64,000 nt of DNA from Phycisphaerales bacterium (GTDB lineage: Bacteria > Planctomycetota > Phycisphaerae > Phycisphaerales > UBA1924): assembly GCA_020849105.1 (NCBI GenBank), contig JADLGW010000016.1:1-64000 (forward strand), read 5' to 3'. Position 1 is the first letter of the stretch; each line of letters begins with the position of its first letter. Positions 1 through 9,400 of this stretch are shown piece after piece. The notes below the pieces were generated by a model. The model saw nothing but the letters and a program-made list of their open reading frames with translations, did no database searches and was not told where the DNA came from. A program made the position numbers and the translations under genes.

Positions 1-1225
1 CGTCGCAGTCGGCGTAGGGGTTCTTCGTCGCGTACATGGTCTGGAAGCACCCGAAGTCGGCCAGGGTCAGCGCGTCGTCGTTGTTGCAGTCCGGGTAGCA
101 CTGCCCGCGGCAGCCGACCAGTTGCAGCACCGGGCCGTTGGGTAGCCCCGGCATCCGGATGCCCTCCAGGCTGCCCATGAAGAGCGACTCGCCGCGGCCG
201 TCGTCGAAGACCGCCATGCAGTCGACCCAGCCGCCGACGCCGACGGGCAGCGTGTGCCACTGCGTGCCGTCCCACTTGGCGATGTTGTTGGCCGGCATCC
301 CCCCGACGGAACTGAACGCCCCCACCACATAGAGCATCGGCCCGGAGCCGTCGTCGAAGACCTCCAGGGCCGAGACGGAGAGCCCGCCGCCGGCGGAGAC
401 CCCGATGCCGGGGACGTCGGACACCTCGTGCCCGTCCCAGCGGATGAGCGGGCTGCCGGCGCCGGCGTCGAGCCCGAAGTAGGCGTAGGACCTGCCGCCG
501 CCGTCGTAGACCTTGACGCAGCGCCCGCCGACATTTCCGGGGAGGGGAGTCCAGTGCCAGTTGTCGAGGCGGGCGAAGGTCGGGCTGCCGGGCGCCCAAC
601 CTCGGGCGGTGGCGTGCACGCGCGGCCCATTGCCGTCGTCGAACATGAACATGAGTGACGGTCCCCACAGCGGAGCCTGCGGGTCGATGACCGCCCAGTC
701 CGTTCCTGTCCACCACGCAGTCTTGGCCCACCACCCGTCACCCTTGAAAGCCTGCACCGAACCGAAAACGATTTTCTCGCCGTTGACCACTCCGGCGAAG
801 TGCGGACGTGGATAAAGCCAAGAGCCGTCCGAGATACCGAAAAAGCGCCTATTCGCCGGCACCCATTCGCGCCCTACATAACGAACAACGCCGTAAAACG
901 GGGGTGTGGTAGTAAAGTAACTTTGAAAGAGGTAGAGGGTCGGGCCGAGCCCCTCGTCGAAGACAGACGCAAGGCCCTGGTACCCTGGGGCGATTCCCTT
1001 CCCCGGCAGATCAAGACCGTTGCGACCCCAGAACACCGCCGGCAAGACGACTCCCCCTACGAGATACCCGCCCGCGAGGATCAGCCGTGACGAATCGGGT
1101 AACGGCGTGATGGTGTGGGTGCTTCCGGCCTGTCCAGCAACCCGGACCAGGTACGGACGGCACTCCTGCGCGGGCGCCGCAGCGGCGCATGTGACAGCAC
1201 CCAGGATGGCGAGGCGGTATCTCAT
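1..1225 (-). CDS. Secreted beta-propeller-like protein with C-terminal GC-type dockerin (partial)
   Basis: The reading frame enters from the window's left edge, so the C-terminus is missing; about 408 residues are visible. The start ATG at 1225 is followed by a signal peptide (MRYRLAILGAVTCAAAAPAQ). The body repeats short units of the form VFDDGxGPxLY...WDGxxW, a propeller-like pattern shared with other secreted proteins in this window. Near the left edge the first half of a tandem dockerin begins (CYPDCNNDDALTLADFGCFQ), followed by a second DCD loop cut by the edge. Such dockerins are presumed to be sorting or anchoring tags in Phycisphaerae; their partner is not visible here. The ATG overlaps the TGA of the upstream gene (ATGA), so translation is probably coupled. 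The base composition of the N-terminal third is more AT-rich than neighbouring core genes. The function of the body is unknown. Confidence 0.85.
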   Translation of the reverse strand, partial: MRYRLAILGAVTCAAAAPAQECRPYLVRVAGQAGSTHTITPLPDSSRLILAGGYLVGGVVLPAVFWGRNGLDLPGKGIAPGYQGLASVFDEGLGPTLYLFQSYFTTTPPFYGVVRYVGREWVPANRRFFGISDGSWLYPRPHFAGVVNGEKIVFGSVQAFKGDGWWAKTAWWTGTDWAVIDPQAPLWGPSLMFMFDDGNGPRVHATARGWAPGSPTFARLDNWHWTPLPGNVGGRCVKVYDGGGRSYAYFGLDAGAGSPLIRWDGHEVSDVPGIGVSAGGGLSVSALEVFDDGSGPMLYVVGAFSSVGGMPANNIAKWDGTQWHTLPVGVGGWVDCMAVFDDGRGESLFMGSLEGIRMPGLPNGPVLQLVGCRGQCYPDCNNDDALTLADFGCFQTMYATKNPYADCD

Positions 1226-1631
1226 GGGCTCGGGTCGAAGTAGTGGACGGTCACGCAGTTGTCGAGGGTGGTCGGGTTGAACGACCGCCCGGTGATGAAC
1301 CAGTCGAACGTGGATGGCGCCGAGACGGCGGACGGGAGGTCAGCTGCGCTGGAGAGACCAAGCGGGTAGTAGATGTGACTGAGCGCGTGAATACCGGCCG
1401 CGTTCGACGTGTACTTGAGCGTCATCATGTCGAACCCGCCCGCCAGGTTCATGGACTGCGCGGTCACGATCGCGCGAGAGCCGTCAGACGCGAGTATCCC
1501 CGGACTCACCGCCGCCACGGCAATGGCACGGTCGTCACCGCCAGGGGTACCCGTGCCGCCTTGCCCGTCATCGACGCCGACAGCGAGCGACGTGAATGAC
1601 GACCCGAGGTCCTTCACGAACCAGCGGGGAG

Positions 1632-1635
<4 letters not shown>
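1222..1635 (-). CDS. Short SBBP-like repeat fragment, no signal peptide
   Basis: This 137-residue frame lacks a signal peptide. It contains FDMMTLKYTS and FDWFITGRSFNP, motifs that resemble the end of the large secreted protein at 42716-44393 (FDALTFKYN, VFITGTSYSS, DFVTVCY). It therefore looks like the C-terminal piece of an SBBP/beta-propeller-type protein that has lost its export signal. Both ends form ATGA overlaps with neighbours (1632-1635 and 1222-1225), so it could still be translated by coupling. It may be a gene remnant kept open by chance in GC-rich DNA. I infer a relationship to the larger protein only from motif similarity. Confidence 0.5.
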
Positions 1636-2140
<505 letters not shown>

Positions 2141-2141
<1 letters not shown>

Positions 2142-2235
2142 CGCCGCCTCCGCTTCATGTGCGGACACCGCGTGCATCCATGCCGGGCTTTCAACGCACG
2201 GGGCGAACGCCCGGGCCCGGAGGATAGCGCAGCAT
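2141..2235 (-). repeat. Duplicated 95-bp leader, copy A
   Basis: This segment ends at the start codon of the gene at 2141 and matches 3410-3504 over its whole length, with roughly four of five bases identical by eye. It carries the ribosome binding site (GGAGGCGGCG) and a short conserved frame with WMHAVSAHEAEA. It probably duplicated together with a gene 5' end. Confidence 0.8.
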
Positions 2236-2991
2236 ACCCCATCCCGAGCCCCCGTCAACCCCAATATTGAGCGGGCCCCGGCCCGCCCTGCCGCCCGGCC
2301 CCAGTCTGCTTGCCCGGCCATCTCCGCCCACCCGGGCCTCCGAGCGTGCAGTTGGTCGCGAGCCTGGTTTGCGCCGCCTGTCGAAGAATGCGGCGGCTGC
2401 GAGTGGCACGAGCACGCCCGGCGCGGGGATCACCTGGAACGAGTTCTCAACACTGATCGGTGTCCAGAGGTCGTTTACGGGGAGACTGAACCCAACATTC
2501 AGGAAGATGTACGGCAGGGCCGTGGCCACAGGTCGAAGCGTCACCTCTCGCGGAGCGAACGAACTCGTGGCCCAATCCGCGGACCAGAGCAGGATCGGGT
2601 TGTCCTGGCTGGTGGGGGCCAGGAACTGTCGCGCAAAGATCCCACCAACCGTGCCAGAGGGGAAAGCGATCCCGGGTGTCCCCAGCATGACGGGATTGAT
2701 CGCCATGTTCGAGTACGCACCGGTCGAGGCTCCAGAAATGTTCTCGATATCGAACCACGCAGCGCTAAACCCTTGCACTGTGCCCGGCTCCCCCGTGCCC
2801 GGTTTCGTGTTCCACGGCACGATCGCGCCGACGCCGGGGGCGAAGGAGGCCCAGACGGAGACGCGCTGGACCTGCCCCGGCGTGAGCACGGGATGCTCGA
2901 ACCGTACCGTGAACGTCACTTCCTCCTGCGCGTCGAGCGGTGCGGCTGCGCACAGGACGACGACGAGAGCGAGAGAGGGGCGCGACATCAT
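2191..2991 (-). CDS. Secreted protein with PEP-CTERM-like sorting tail
   Basis: The start at 2991 overlaps the upstream stop (ATGA) and gives a clear signal peptide (MMSRPSLALVVVLCAAAP). The mature part is Ser/Thr/Pro-rich and begins with EEVTFTVRFEHPVLTPGQ, an all-beta-looking fold. Around residues 190-212 there is a PAPG motif, a short hydrophobic stretch (VLVPLAAAAFF) and a basic cluster (DRRRK). That is the layout of PEP-CTERM/VPAPG sorting signals recognised by exosortases. Such tails normally stop right after the Arg cluster, but here the frame runs on for about 58 low-complexity residues into the duplicated leader of the next gene. This suggests a lost stop codon or a small frameshift. 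No exosortase gene is present in the window. The function of the body is unknown. Confidence 0.75.
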   Translation of the reverse strand: MMSRPSLALVVVLCAAAPLDAQEEVTFTVRFEHPVLTPGQVQRVSVWASFAPGVGAIVPWNTKPGTGEPGTVQGFSAAWFDIENISGASTGAYSNMAINPVMLGTPGIAFPSGTVGGIFARQFLAPTSQDNPILLWSADWATSSFAPREVTLRPVATALPYIFLNVGFSLPVNDLWTPISVENSFQVIPAPGVLVPLAAAAFFDRRRKPGSRPTARSEARVGGDGRASRLGPGGRAGRGPLNIGVDGGSGWGMLRYPPGPGVRPVR

Positions 2992-3509
2992 GGACTCCCC
3001 AAGTCGGTCGAAATGGCCTGGGCGTCGAGCGAACTGATGACACCGTCCGCCCGATAGTCCGCCGCGGGCGCGCCCTGGGCGTAGAGCCCCATGTACGCCG
3101 CGAAGTCCATCGCGGACACGATCCCGTCCCCATCGACGTCAAGCCCGCAGTCCAGCGTGCGTCGCGACACCCAGGTCTCCCACACGCTCGATGTTCCGCC
3201 CGCGCCCGCGGGCACCTGGGCGTGCCCCCAGAAGATCGCCGGCGCGATCGGGTCCGGGTTCGTGCCGGAGTAGTCACCCCATTGCGAGTCTACATAAGGG
3301 GCCAGCCCGGCCTTCACTTCGAAAGGAGGCCTGAACTGCGCGTCACCGGCGCACTTGAACGCTTGCCACATCGACACATGCTTGTCAGCGCCGGACACGT
3401 TGAACGTGATCGTCGCCTCCGCTTCATGTGCGGACACCGCGTGCATCCAGACCGGGCTTGTACACACGGAGCGAACGCCCCGGCCCGGAGGATGCGCCCA
3501 GCATCGCAC
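2988..3509 (-). CDS. Dockerin-like protein, 5' end probably truncated
   Basis: The frame encodes an unrecognised domain (NVSGADKHVSMWQAFKC...) followed by a two-loop dockerin-like end: DVDGDGIVSAMDFAAYM and DYRADGVISSLDAQAI. Both loops keep the acidic spacing of an EF-hand-like dockerin but lack the cysteines of the other dockerins here. No signal peptide is encoded. The sequence corresponding to the ribosome binding site and start of the paralogous leader at 2141 is present (GGAGGCGAC), but the ATG position reads ATC. The real start is uncertain: an upstream ATG at 3509, or the ATG in WMHAV. The stop overlaps the next start as ATGA. It may be a decapitated paralogue. Confidence 0.5.
   Translation of the reverse strand: MRCWAHPPGRGVRSVCTSPVWMHAVSAHEAEATITFNVSGADKHVSMWQAFKCAGDAQFRPPFEVKAGLAPYVDSQWGDYSGTNPDPIAPAIFWGHAQVPAGAGGTSSVWETWVSRRTLDCGLDVDGDGIVSAMDFAAYMGLYAQGAPAADYRADGVISSLDAQAISTDLGSP
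3410..3504 (-). repeat. Duplicated 95-bp leader, copy B
   Basis: This is the counterpart of 2141-2235. Here the leader runs directly into the mature-type coding sequence of the 2988-3509 frame with no intervening signal peptide, which suggests recombination or deletion at the junction. Confidence 0.8.
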
Positions 3510-3609
3510 ACGCCGCGGCGGCTGTCAAACAGATTCATCACTGAAATCCGCTGCGCCCCGCGGCCAGTCGCGGGTTCTCACAACGAGACCCCCCGAACAG
3601 GGGAGGCGT

Positions 3610-3793
3610 CCGCCGCGGAGCGGCGGGGTACCCGGGGGTATCCAAGGAATCTCAGCCGCCGCGGAGCGGCGGAGTACCCCAGAGGCGTCGGCCGCCGCGG
3701 AGCGGCGGGCCACCCAAGAGCCGCCACGGAGTGGCGGGGTACCCAGGAGGGGTGCTCAAGAAGTCCCGACCGCCGCGGAGTGGCGGGGTACCC
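3610..3793. repeat. Cluster of five 24-bp palindromic repeats
   Basis: Five copies, at 3610-3633, 3656-3679, 3692-3715, 3721-3744 and 3770-3793, have the core CCGCCGCGGAGCGGCGG followed by a variant of GGTACCC. The core can fold into a hairpin and several arms carry compensatory changes (CCACGGAGTGG). The spacing (5 to 25 bp) is irregular, so this is a REP-like cluster and not a CRISPR array. It occupies most of the roughly 450-bp gene-free stretch 3510-3956. Confidence 0.9.
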
Positions 3794-3956
3794 AAGCAGC
3801 GTACTTTGTCAGGAAGCAGCCGAAGTTGGAGACGTTGATGCCGTAATCGCTCGCGGGCGGACCGAAGGCGTCCTTGCAGTTGGCGTAGGGGTCGAACGCG
3901 GCAAACTTCGCTGGACCCTTGGCGCGGCCGGGTCCGCGCGCCGGATCAAGGGTGAC
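3756..3956 (-). pseudogene. Orphan GC-type dockerin remnant
   Basis: Read on the minus strand, this stretch encodes KFAAFDPYANCKDAFGPP and then NVSNFGCFLTKYAA. This matches the linker and second half of the dockerins elsewhere in the window (ALGDPYADCN..LSDFGCFQTKFAL). There is no start codon or body, and the frame ends in the palindromic repeat cluster. It lies in the same frame as the lipoprotein gene upstream, separated only by that gene's TAG. It is probably the leftover of a lost dockerin gene. Confidence 0.65.
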
Positions 3957-4361
3957 CTAAATCCCAAGCCGCGACAGCACCGCATCCATGATCGACCGCG
4001 ACCGGGCCTCATCCCCCATAGGCTTCACCACCACCCCGATCCGGGTGCCCTCGGCCGCCCGCCGGACCGACACCTCGACAGACTCCAGGAACCCAGCCCG
4101 CGGCGGCTCCGCCGTCACTGTCCCGGCCTCATCCGTTGCCGCCACATGCTTCACCGCGTACCCGCGGTCCCGCAGCCCCTGGTCGGCCGCGGCCACCACC
4201 CCGCGAACCCGCAGGCCCGATGGCAGGTCCGCCCATAGCGTACCGCTGTAGTACGTCCCCTCCACCTGCCCATCCCGGCCCTGGGGGCCGACCGTCGCCC
4301 GGCAGCCCGCCAGCATCGCCGCGGCGGCCAGGATCATGAACGCGGCACGGTGGAACCCCAT
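3957..4361 (-). CDS. DUF3568-like lipoprotein
   Basis: The start at 4361 (MGFHRAAFMILAAAAMLAGC) gives a compact lipoprotein signal with lipobox LAGC, so the product is probably lipid-anchored in the envelope. An upstream ATG at 4391 would add ten residues before the signal and is less likely. The mature part is about 115 residues and mixed alpha/beta (VRGVVAAADQGLRDRGYAV, GTRIGVVVKP). It resembles the small DUF3568 family of periplasmic lipoproteins, whose role is unknown. The next plus-strand gene is the LuxR-type regulator at 4442, so the two are divergent. The stop codon is followed in frame by a dockerin remnant. Confidence 0.75.
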   Translation of the reverse strand: MGFHRAAFMILAAAAMLAGCRATVGPQGRDGQVEGTYYSGTLWADLPSGLRVRGVVAAADQGLRDRGYAVKHVAATDEAGTVTAEPPRAGFLESVEVSVRRAAEGTRIGVVVKPMGDEARSRSIMDAVLSRLGI

Positions 4362-4441
4362 ACCCAGTCCATCGTGCAAACGCCGCTCCATGCAAGAAAT
4401 TCAGGGGTTCGGAACATGCCGAGTGGAACCCCGGGGCCCGC

Positions 4442-5257
4442 GTGCCGACCAGCCGAATCACAACCCGCGACGTCCGCCGCACCATGCGCCTGGTCGGCGA
4501 GTGCCGCGACCTGGGGGCCGACGCCGCGGCGTGGCACCAGCGCCTTGTCACCGGCCTCTGCGATATCACGGGTTCTCAGGTCGGCATCGGGGCCAACCTC
4601 CGCCACTTCGAGCCCGGCAGGGTTCCCACCGGTGTGTCCATCTTCCGCACCGGATGGGCATCCACCGCGGCGGAACAGGCGTGGACGGATTACGTCACCA
4701 CCGTCCCCGTCCAGCGCACACCCGAGTACGCCCGCCTCGTCGGGTTCCGCGGCCCCATGGTGACGCGCACCCGCCCGCAACTCTACGACGACACGCTCTG
4801 GTACCGGTCGGAGACCTTCAACCAGTATCACAAGGCCTGCGGCATCGATCAGTACGTCTTCTCGATCCGGCGCGTCCGCACCACCGACCTCTACAACTCC
4901 GTCTGGGTGCACCGGCCGCTGGGCGGGGCGGCGTACTCGCGCCGTGAGTGGTGGATCGTCCGGATCGTCCACCAGGAAGTGGGCCGGTTGATCGGCGGTG
5001 CGCTGGCCCTCCCGGGCAGCCCCGGCGTGTCCATCCTCCCGCCGCGCCAGAGGGAAACGCTCGACGCCCTGCTCACGGGCGACAGCGAGAAGCAGGTCGC
5101 GATGCGGCTCGGGCTGTCCCGGGCCACCGTGCATGAGTATGTGACCGCCCTCCACCGGCACTTCGGCGTCTCCAGCCGCGGCGAACTCCTCTCGCTGTTC
5201 GTCGGGCGGTGCGGCGCGGTACGCCGCCCGTCCGCGGCCGACGATCCCGCTGTTTAG
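4442..5257 (+). CDS. LuxR-type helix-turn-helix transcriptional regulator
   Basis: This 271-residue cytoplasmic protein has a C-terminal LuxR/GerE-type DNA-binding domain at about residues 200-255 (PPRQRETLDALLTGDSEKQV then LGLSRATVHEYV). The first ~190 residues form an unrecognised sensory-type region with many aromatic residues; no receiver Asp pocket or transmembrane segment is visible. The start is a GTG at 4442 without a good ribosome binding site. It is divergent from the lipoprotein gene and 92 bp before a dockerin propeller gene. Its targets are unknown; regulation of a neighbour would be a guess. Confidence 0.85.
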   Translation: MPTSRITTRDVRRTMRLVGECRDLGADAAAWHQRLVTGLCDITGSQVGIGANLRHFEPGRVPTGVSIFRTGWASTAAEQAWTDYVTTVPVQRTPEYARLVGFRGPMVTRTRPQLYDDTLWYRSETFNQYHKACGIDQYVFSIRRVRTTDLYNSVWVHRPLGGAAYSRREWWIVRIVHQEVGRLIGGALALPGSPGVSILPPRQRETLDALLTGDSEKQVAMRLGLSRATVHEYVTALHRHFGVSSRGELLSLFVGRCGAVRRPSAADDPAV

Positions 5258-5349
5258 AGGGATCGATGTTCGGGTTTCCTCCGGCACAATCACCCGTCGG
5301 CACCGCCCGGGCGTCCCGCGGCGGCCGACCATGGATCAAGGAGATCGGC

Positions 5350-6294
5350 ATGAGACTCGGCATCTGCTCCGCACTGGCGATCGCGGCACTCACCACCGCC
5401 GCCCTCGCCGAGCCCCTGCTCTTCGTCGGTGGACCGAACGGCATCGTCATGGTCGGCAGCCCGACCACGGGCAACTTCCACCCCGCCGCCATCTGCGGCG
5501 GTGCGATCAACTCGATGGTCGCAAACGGGGGGGAACTTCTGCTGGGCGATACCGCGGGCATCATCTACCGCTTTGACCCCGCACTGGGCCTCATCACCTC
5601 GTCGTTCCAGGTGCCGGGCGACGCGGCTGCGCTCGCGATCCACGACGGCAAACTGCTCGTCGGCACCAGCCAGGGCCAGGTGCACCTGGTTGACCTTGCG
5701 TCCACCAGCGTCGTCTCCACGCGTTCAGTCCAGTTCGGCGACGTCCGCGCGATGAAGGTCGTCGGGGACACGCTGTTCGCCGGCGGTCACAGCACGATGG
5801 TCTACAAGGCGGGCGCCGAGAGTGGACCCTTCACGTTCCTGACGGCCTGCGGCGGGCAGGTCAACTCCATGACCATGGGACCAACTGAACTGCTCCTGGG
5901 CACCGTCACGGGCGTTGTCTACCGCATCGACCCCGGCACCGGCGCCTACTACGGCACGTTCCAGGGGGCCGAGGGACAGAGCGGCCTGGTCATGCACGGG
6001 CCCGTGCTCCTGGCCGCGGCACCCGACGGGACGATCCGTCGCCAGAACGCCCAGACCGGCGCTGTGCTCGCGACCTTCGAGAGTTCCATCACCGTTCGCG
6101 GCATGGCGCTGGTCACGCCGCGCTGCGTGCCGGACATGAACGGCGATGGCGCCCTGAACCTCGCGGACTTCGGGTCATTCCAGACCGTCTACGCGCTGGG
6201 CGACATGCGCGCCGACGTGAACGCCGACGGCGTCCTCAGCCTGTCGGACTTCGGCATGTTCCAGACGCTGTTCGCGGCCGGCTGCGCGCAGTAA
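5350..6294 (+). CDS. Secreted propeller-like protein with GC-type dockerin
   Basis: The ATG at 5350 is preceded by AAGGAG at good spacing and followed by a signal peptide (MRLGICSALAIAALTTAALA). Residues ~20-255 contain repeating units such as LLLGDTAGIIYRFDPALG and LLLGTVTGVVYRIDPGTG, typical of PQQ/WD-like beta-propeller blades. The C-terminus carries a two-loop dockerin (DMNGDGALNLADFGSFQ and DVNADGVLSLSDFGMFQ) ending in GCAQ. Here Ser or Met replaces the Cys of DFGCF, so this member lacks most of the usual cysteines. It is exported and probably anchored or sorted through the dockerin. A strong terminator follows at 6321-6354. Confidence 0.88.
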   Translation: MRLGICSALAIAALTTAALAEPLLFVGGPNGIVMVGSPTTGNFHPAAICGGAINSMVANGGELLLGDTAGIIYRFDPALGLITSSFQVPGDAAALAIHDGKLLVGTSQGQVHLVDLASTSVVSTRSVQFGDVRAMKVVGDTLFAGGHSTMVYKAGAESGPFTFLTACGGQVNSMTMGPTELLLGTVTGVVYRIDPGTGAYYGTFQGAEGQSGLVMHGPVLLAAAPDGTIRRQNAQTGAVLATFESSITVRGMALVTPRCVPDMNGDGALNLADFGSFQTVYALGDMRADVNADGVLSLSDFGMFQTLFAAGCAQ

Positions 6295-6320
6295 ACCAAG
6301 CCTGCTCTTGTTTCCGTAGC

Positions 6321-6354
6321 GCGCCCGCGCCGCAGCCCGGCTCGGGCGCCTTTT
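6321..6354 (+). terminator. Rho-independent terminator
   Basis: Arms GCGCCCG (6321-6327) and CGGGCGC (6343-6349), with an inner GCCCG/CGGGC hairpin, are followed by CTTTT. It ends the 5350-6294 transcript and lies between convergent genes. Confidence 0.7.
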
Positions 6355-6423
6355 GCTTCATGGCTCGGGGGTCAGGAGCGCCTTACTGGCCGATCCGCTC
6401 GGGCCGCGCCGCGCTGAGTCGTC

Positions 6424-9400
6424 TCACCAATCCAGCGGCGCCAGCCATGTCTCCGCAAGGTCTCGCACCGCCTCGTCGAGATCGGCCCGTTGCCAGACAA
6501 GCCGGCCACCGGCGTTCAGGGCGCCGAGTGTCTGCGCCCGCACGCCGCCAAAGTCACGCAGCACCGTCCGCACCCGCTGGACATCGCCGGCGCGCACCTC
6601 CAGCACATACCGGCTCGGGCTCTCGCTGAACGCCATCTCGTGGGCCTCCAGCGAGCCTGGATCGACGGTGAGATCGACCCCCAGCGGCGGCACGCCCGGC
6701 GGGCGTGCCAGCAGGTCGTCCAGCGTCGCAGCCCCGGCGCCCGTCGTCGTCGCGATCAGCATCTCCGCCACCGCCACCAGCATCCCGCCATCCGAGCAGT
6801 CGTGTGCGCTCACCGCCAGCCCGTCCGCCATGCACTGCGCCACCGCCTGCGCCGTCCGCGGCCCGGCCGCGAGATCAACACGCGGCACCCGCGTGCCGGT
6901 GTTCCCGCTCACCTGTTCATAGTGCGATCCACCCATGTCGCCCGTCGTCTCGCCGATCAGCAGCAGCACGTTTCCGGGCTGTTTGGCGTCCATCGTGACC
7001 ACCCGTGCCAGGCTGGGCACGATACCGATACCGGTTATGAGCAGCGTTGGCGGGATCTCGATCACGCGCGAATCCCCGGTCACCGGGTCCGTGTACCGCA
7101 ACTGATTGTTCAGCGAGTCCTTCCCGCTCACGAACGGCGTCCGGAACGCCTTGGCCCCGTCGTAGCACCCCGCCGCCGCCCGCACCAGCGACCCCAGATT
7201 CTCCGGCTTGCCGCACGACGGCCAGCAGAAGTTGTCCAGGATCGCGATCCGGCGCGGGTCTGTCCCCACACACACCAGGTTCCGCACGCACTCGTCGATT
7301 GCCGCAAGGGCCATGAGGTATGGATCACCGCCGGCCGCGGGGTCGCCGACACCCGTCGCCAGCCCGCACGAGATCGACAGCCCCCGCCCCGTGCCCGGCA
7401 CAGGCTCGATGACAGCCGCGTCCCCGGGCCCGCGCCCACCCGGCCCCACCAGCGGCTTGAGCACCGTCGCCCCGCGCACCTCGTGGTCGTACTGCCGGAT
7501 GATCCAGTGCTTCGACGCGATGTTCGGGTGCCGCAGCAGCGCCACCAGAGCGTCCCCAATCGAGCTGGTGACTCTCTCGGTCTCTGCGTCTCTCCGTCGC
7601 TCGGTTGCTCGGTCGCTTCCCGCCCACACCGCCTCCCGCGTCGGTTGCGGCAACCCCTCGTGCAGGAAGTGCACATCCAGCCGACCGACCTCTGTTCCCT
7701 TGTAGTGCAGGATCAGTTCGCGGCTCGCGGTCCCGAAATGCCCGAGGTCCGCGATCTCAACGTGCTCCTCCTCGCAGATCGCCCTCAGCGCCGCGACGCT
7801 CCCGGGGGGCACCGCCAGCACCATCCGCTCCTGGGCCTCGCTGATCCAGATCTCCGTGTAGGAAAGCCCGTCGTACTTCAGCGGCGCCCGATCAAGGTGC
7901 ACCTCCGCGCCCAGGTCCCTGCCCATCTCCCCCACCGCCGAGGAGAAACCGCCCGCCCCGCAGTCCGTCAGGGCCGTGAACAGCGGTCCACCCCGCCCGT
8001 CCCGCGCCCGCAGGATCGCGTCCAGTACCCGCTTCTCCTCGATCGCGTTGCCGATCTGCACCGCGTGCGCGAACTCGTCGGCGTGTGTTGCCTCCATCTC
8101 CGCCGACGAGAACGTCGCCCCGTGAATCCCGTCGCGCCCCGTCCGCCCGCCCAGCGCGATGATCCGGTCGCCCGTTCCCACACGCCCCTCCACCCGGTCC
8201 CGCGGCATCACCCCCACGCACCCGCAGAACACGAGCGGGTTCCCCACATACCGCTCATCGAACGCCACCGCGCCGCTCACCGTCGGAATCCCCATCCGGT
8301 TGCCGTAGTCCCTCACCCCCGCCACCACCTCGCTCAGCACTCGACGCGGCGGCAAACAGCCCGGCGGAAGAGAAGGGCCGCACGCTGTCTTCTCTCCGAC
8401 CTCTGCGCCCTCTGCATGCTGCCCCGGAGGCGCCACGCAGAACACATCCGTGCTCGCGATCGGTCGGGCGCCGAGGCCCGTGCCGATGACATCCCGGATG
8501 CACCCGCCGATCCCCGTCGCCGCCCCGCCGTAAGGCTCGATCGCCGACGGATGGTTGTGCGTCTCCACCTTCACGCACACGGCGTTGTCACCGTCGAAGG
8601 CGATGACGCCCGAGTTGTCCTTGAACACCGACAGTGTCCAGTCCACGCCATCCTCGACGAGTTCCCGCGTCGCCGCGGCCACCGTAGACCTGAGCAGGTT
8701 GTCAATCGTGACCGATCCGTCCGCATTCACCATGTGCCCGGGCCGCCCGGACCAGTCGATGGGATCGTCTGGTTGAAGTGAAGCGGCGCTGGGGAGCGGC
8801 GGAGTCGGAGAAGGTGCCGGCCGCGCGGGCGCCGCTCCCGCCTTCCCGCCGGGTGTGAATGTGAAGCCAATCTCCACCCGGGCTCGTTTCGGCACCGCGG
8901 GCGCTGCGCCGCCGCCGCCCCTCACTTCATCGCTCCGCCTCTCCGCCGGTTCGCCATTTCTCTTCGCTCGGTACACAACCCGAGACTTCATCGTCTTGTG
9001 CACGCAGTGCTCGGACCACGTCTGAGCGAGCGTCTCCAGTTCGATGTCCGTCGGCTCCCGCCCGACCCGCTCGTACTCCGCCCGGATCGCCCGCATCTCT
9101 TCGAGGCTCAGGAACAGGTGCGCATCCCGCGACAGCCGCTCCAGGTCCGCATCCCCCAGTCGCCTGATCGCCACTGTCCGCTGGACGAACGTGTACGCGT
9201 GCCCCCTGGGCAGTTCCGCCGGTTGGTACGGCTCCGTGTGAATCCGCTGGATCACCGGGTTCGCCAGCACCGCCCGCGCCAGGCGCGCGGCCCCCGCTTC
9301 ATCGATGCCCGACAGGTCGAACCGCCAACCCGTGGAAACAAGCGTCTCCTGTCCAGTCAGGTCGCGCACCGCGTCCCGCACGGACTGTGCCGCGGGGTCC

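Noticed and set aside
3610-3793. Possible CRISPR array
   Set aside because: Repeats are strongly palindromic, the spacing is irregular (5-25 bp), and no cas gene is present.
6490-8781. 763-codon plus-strand frame inside purL
   Set aside because: It is the antisense shadow of purL, rich in Arg, His and Pro, with no domain.
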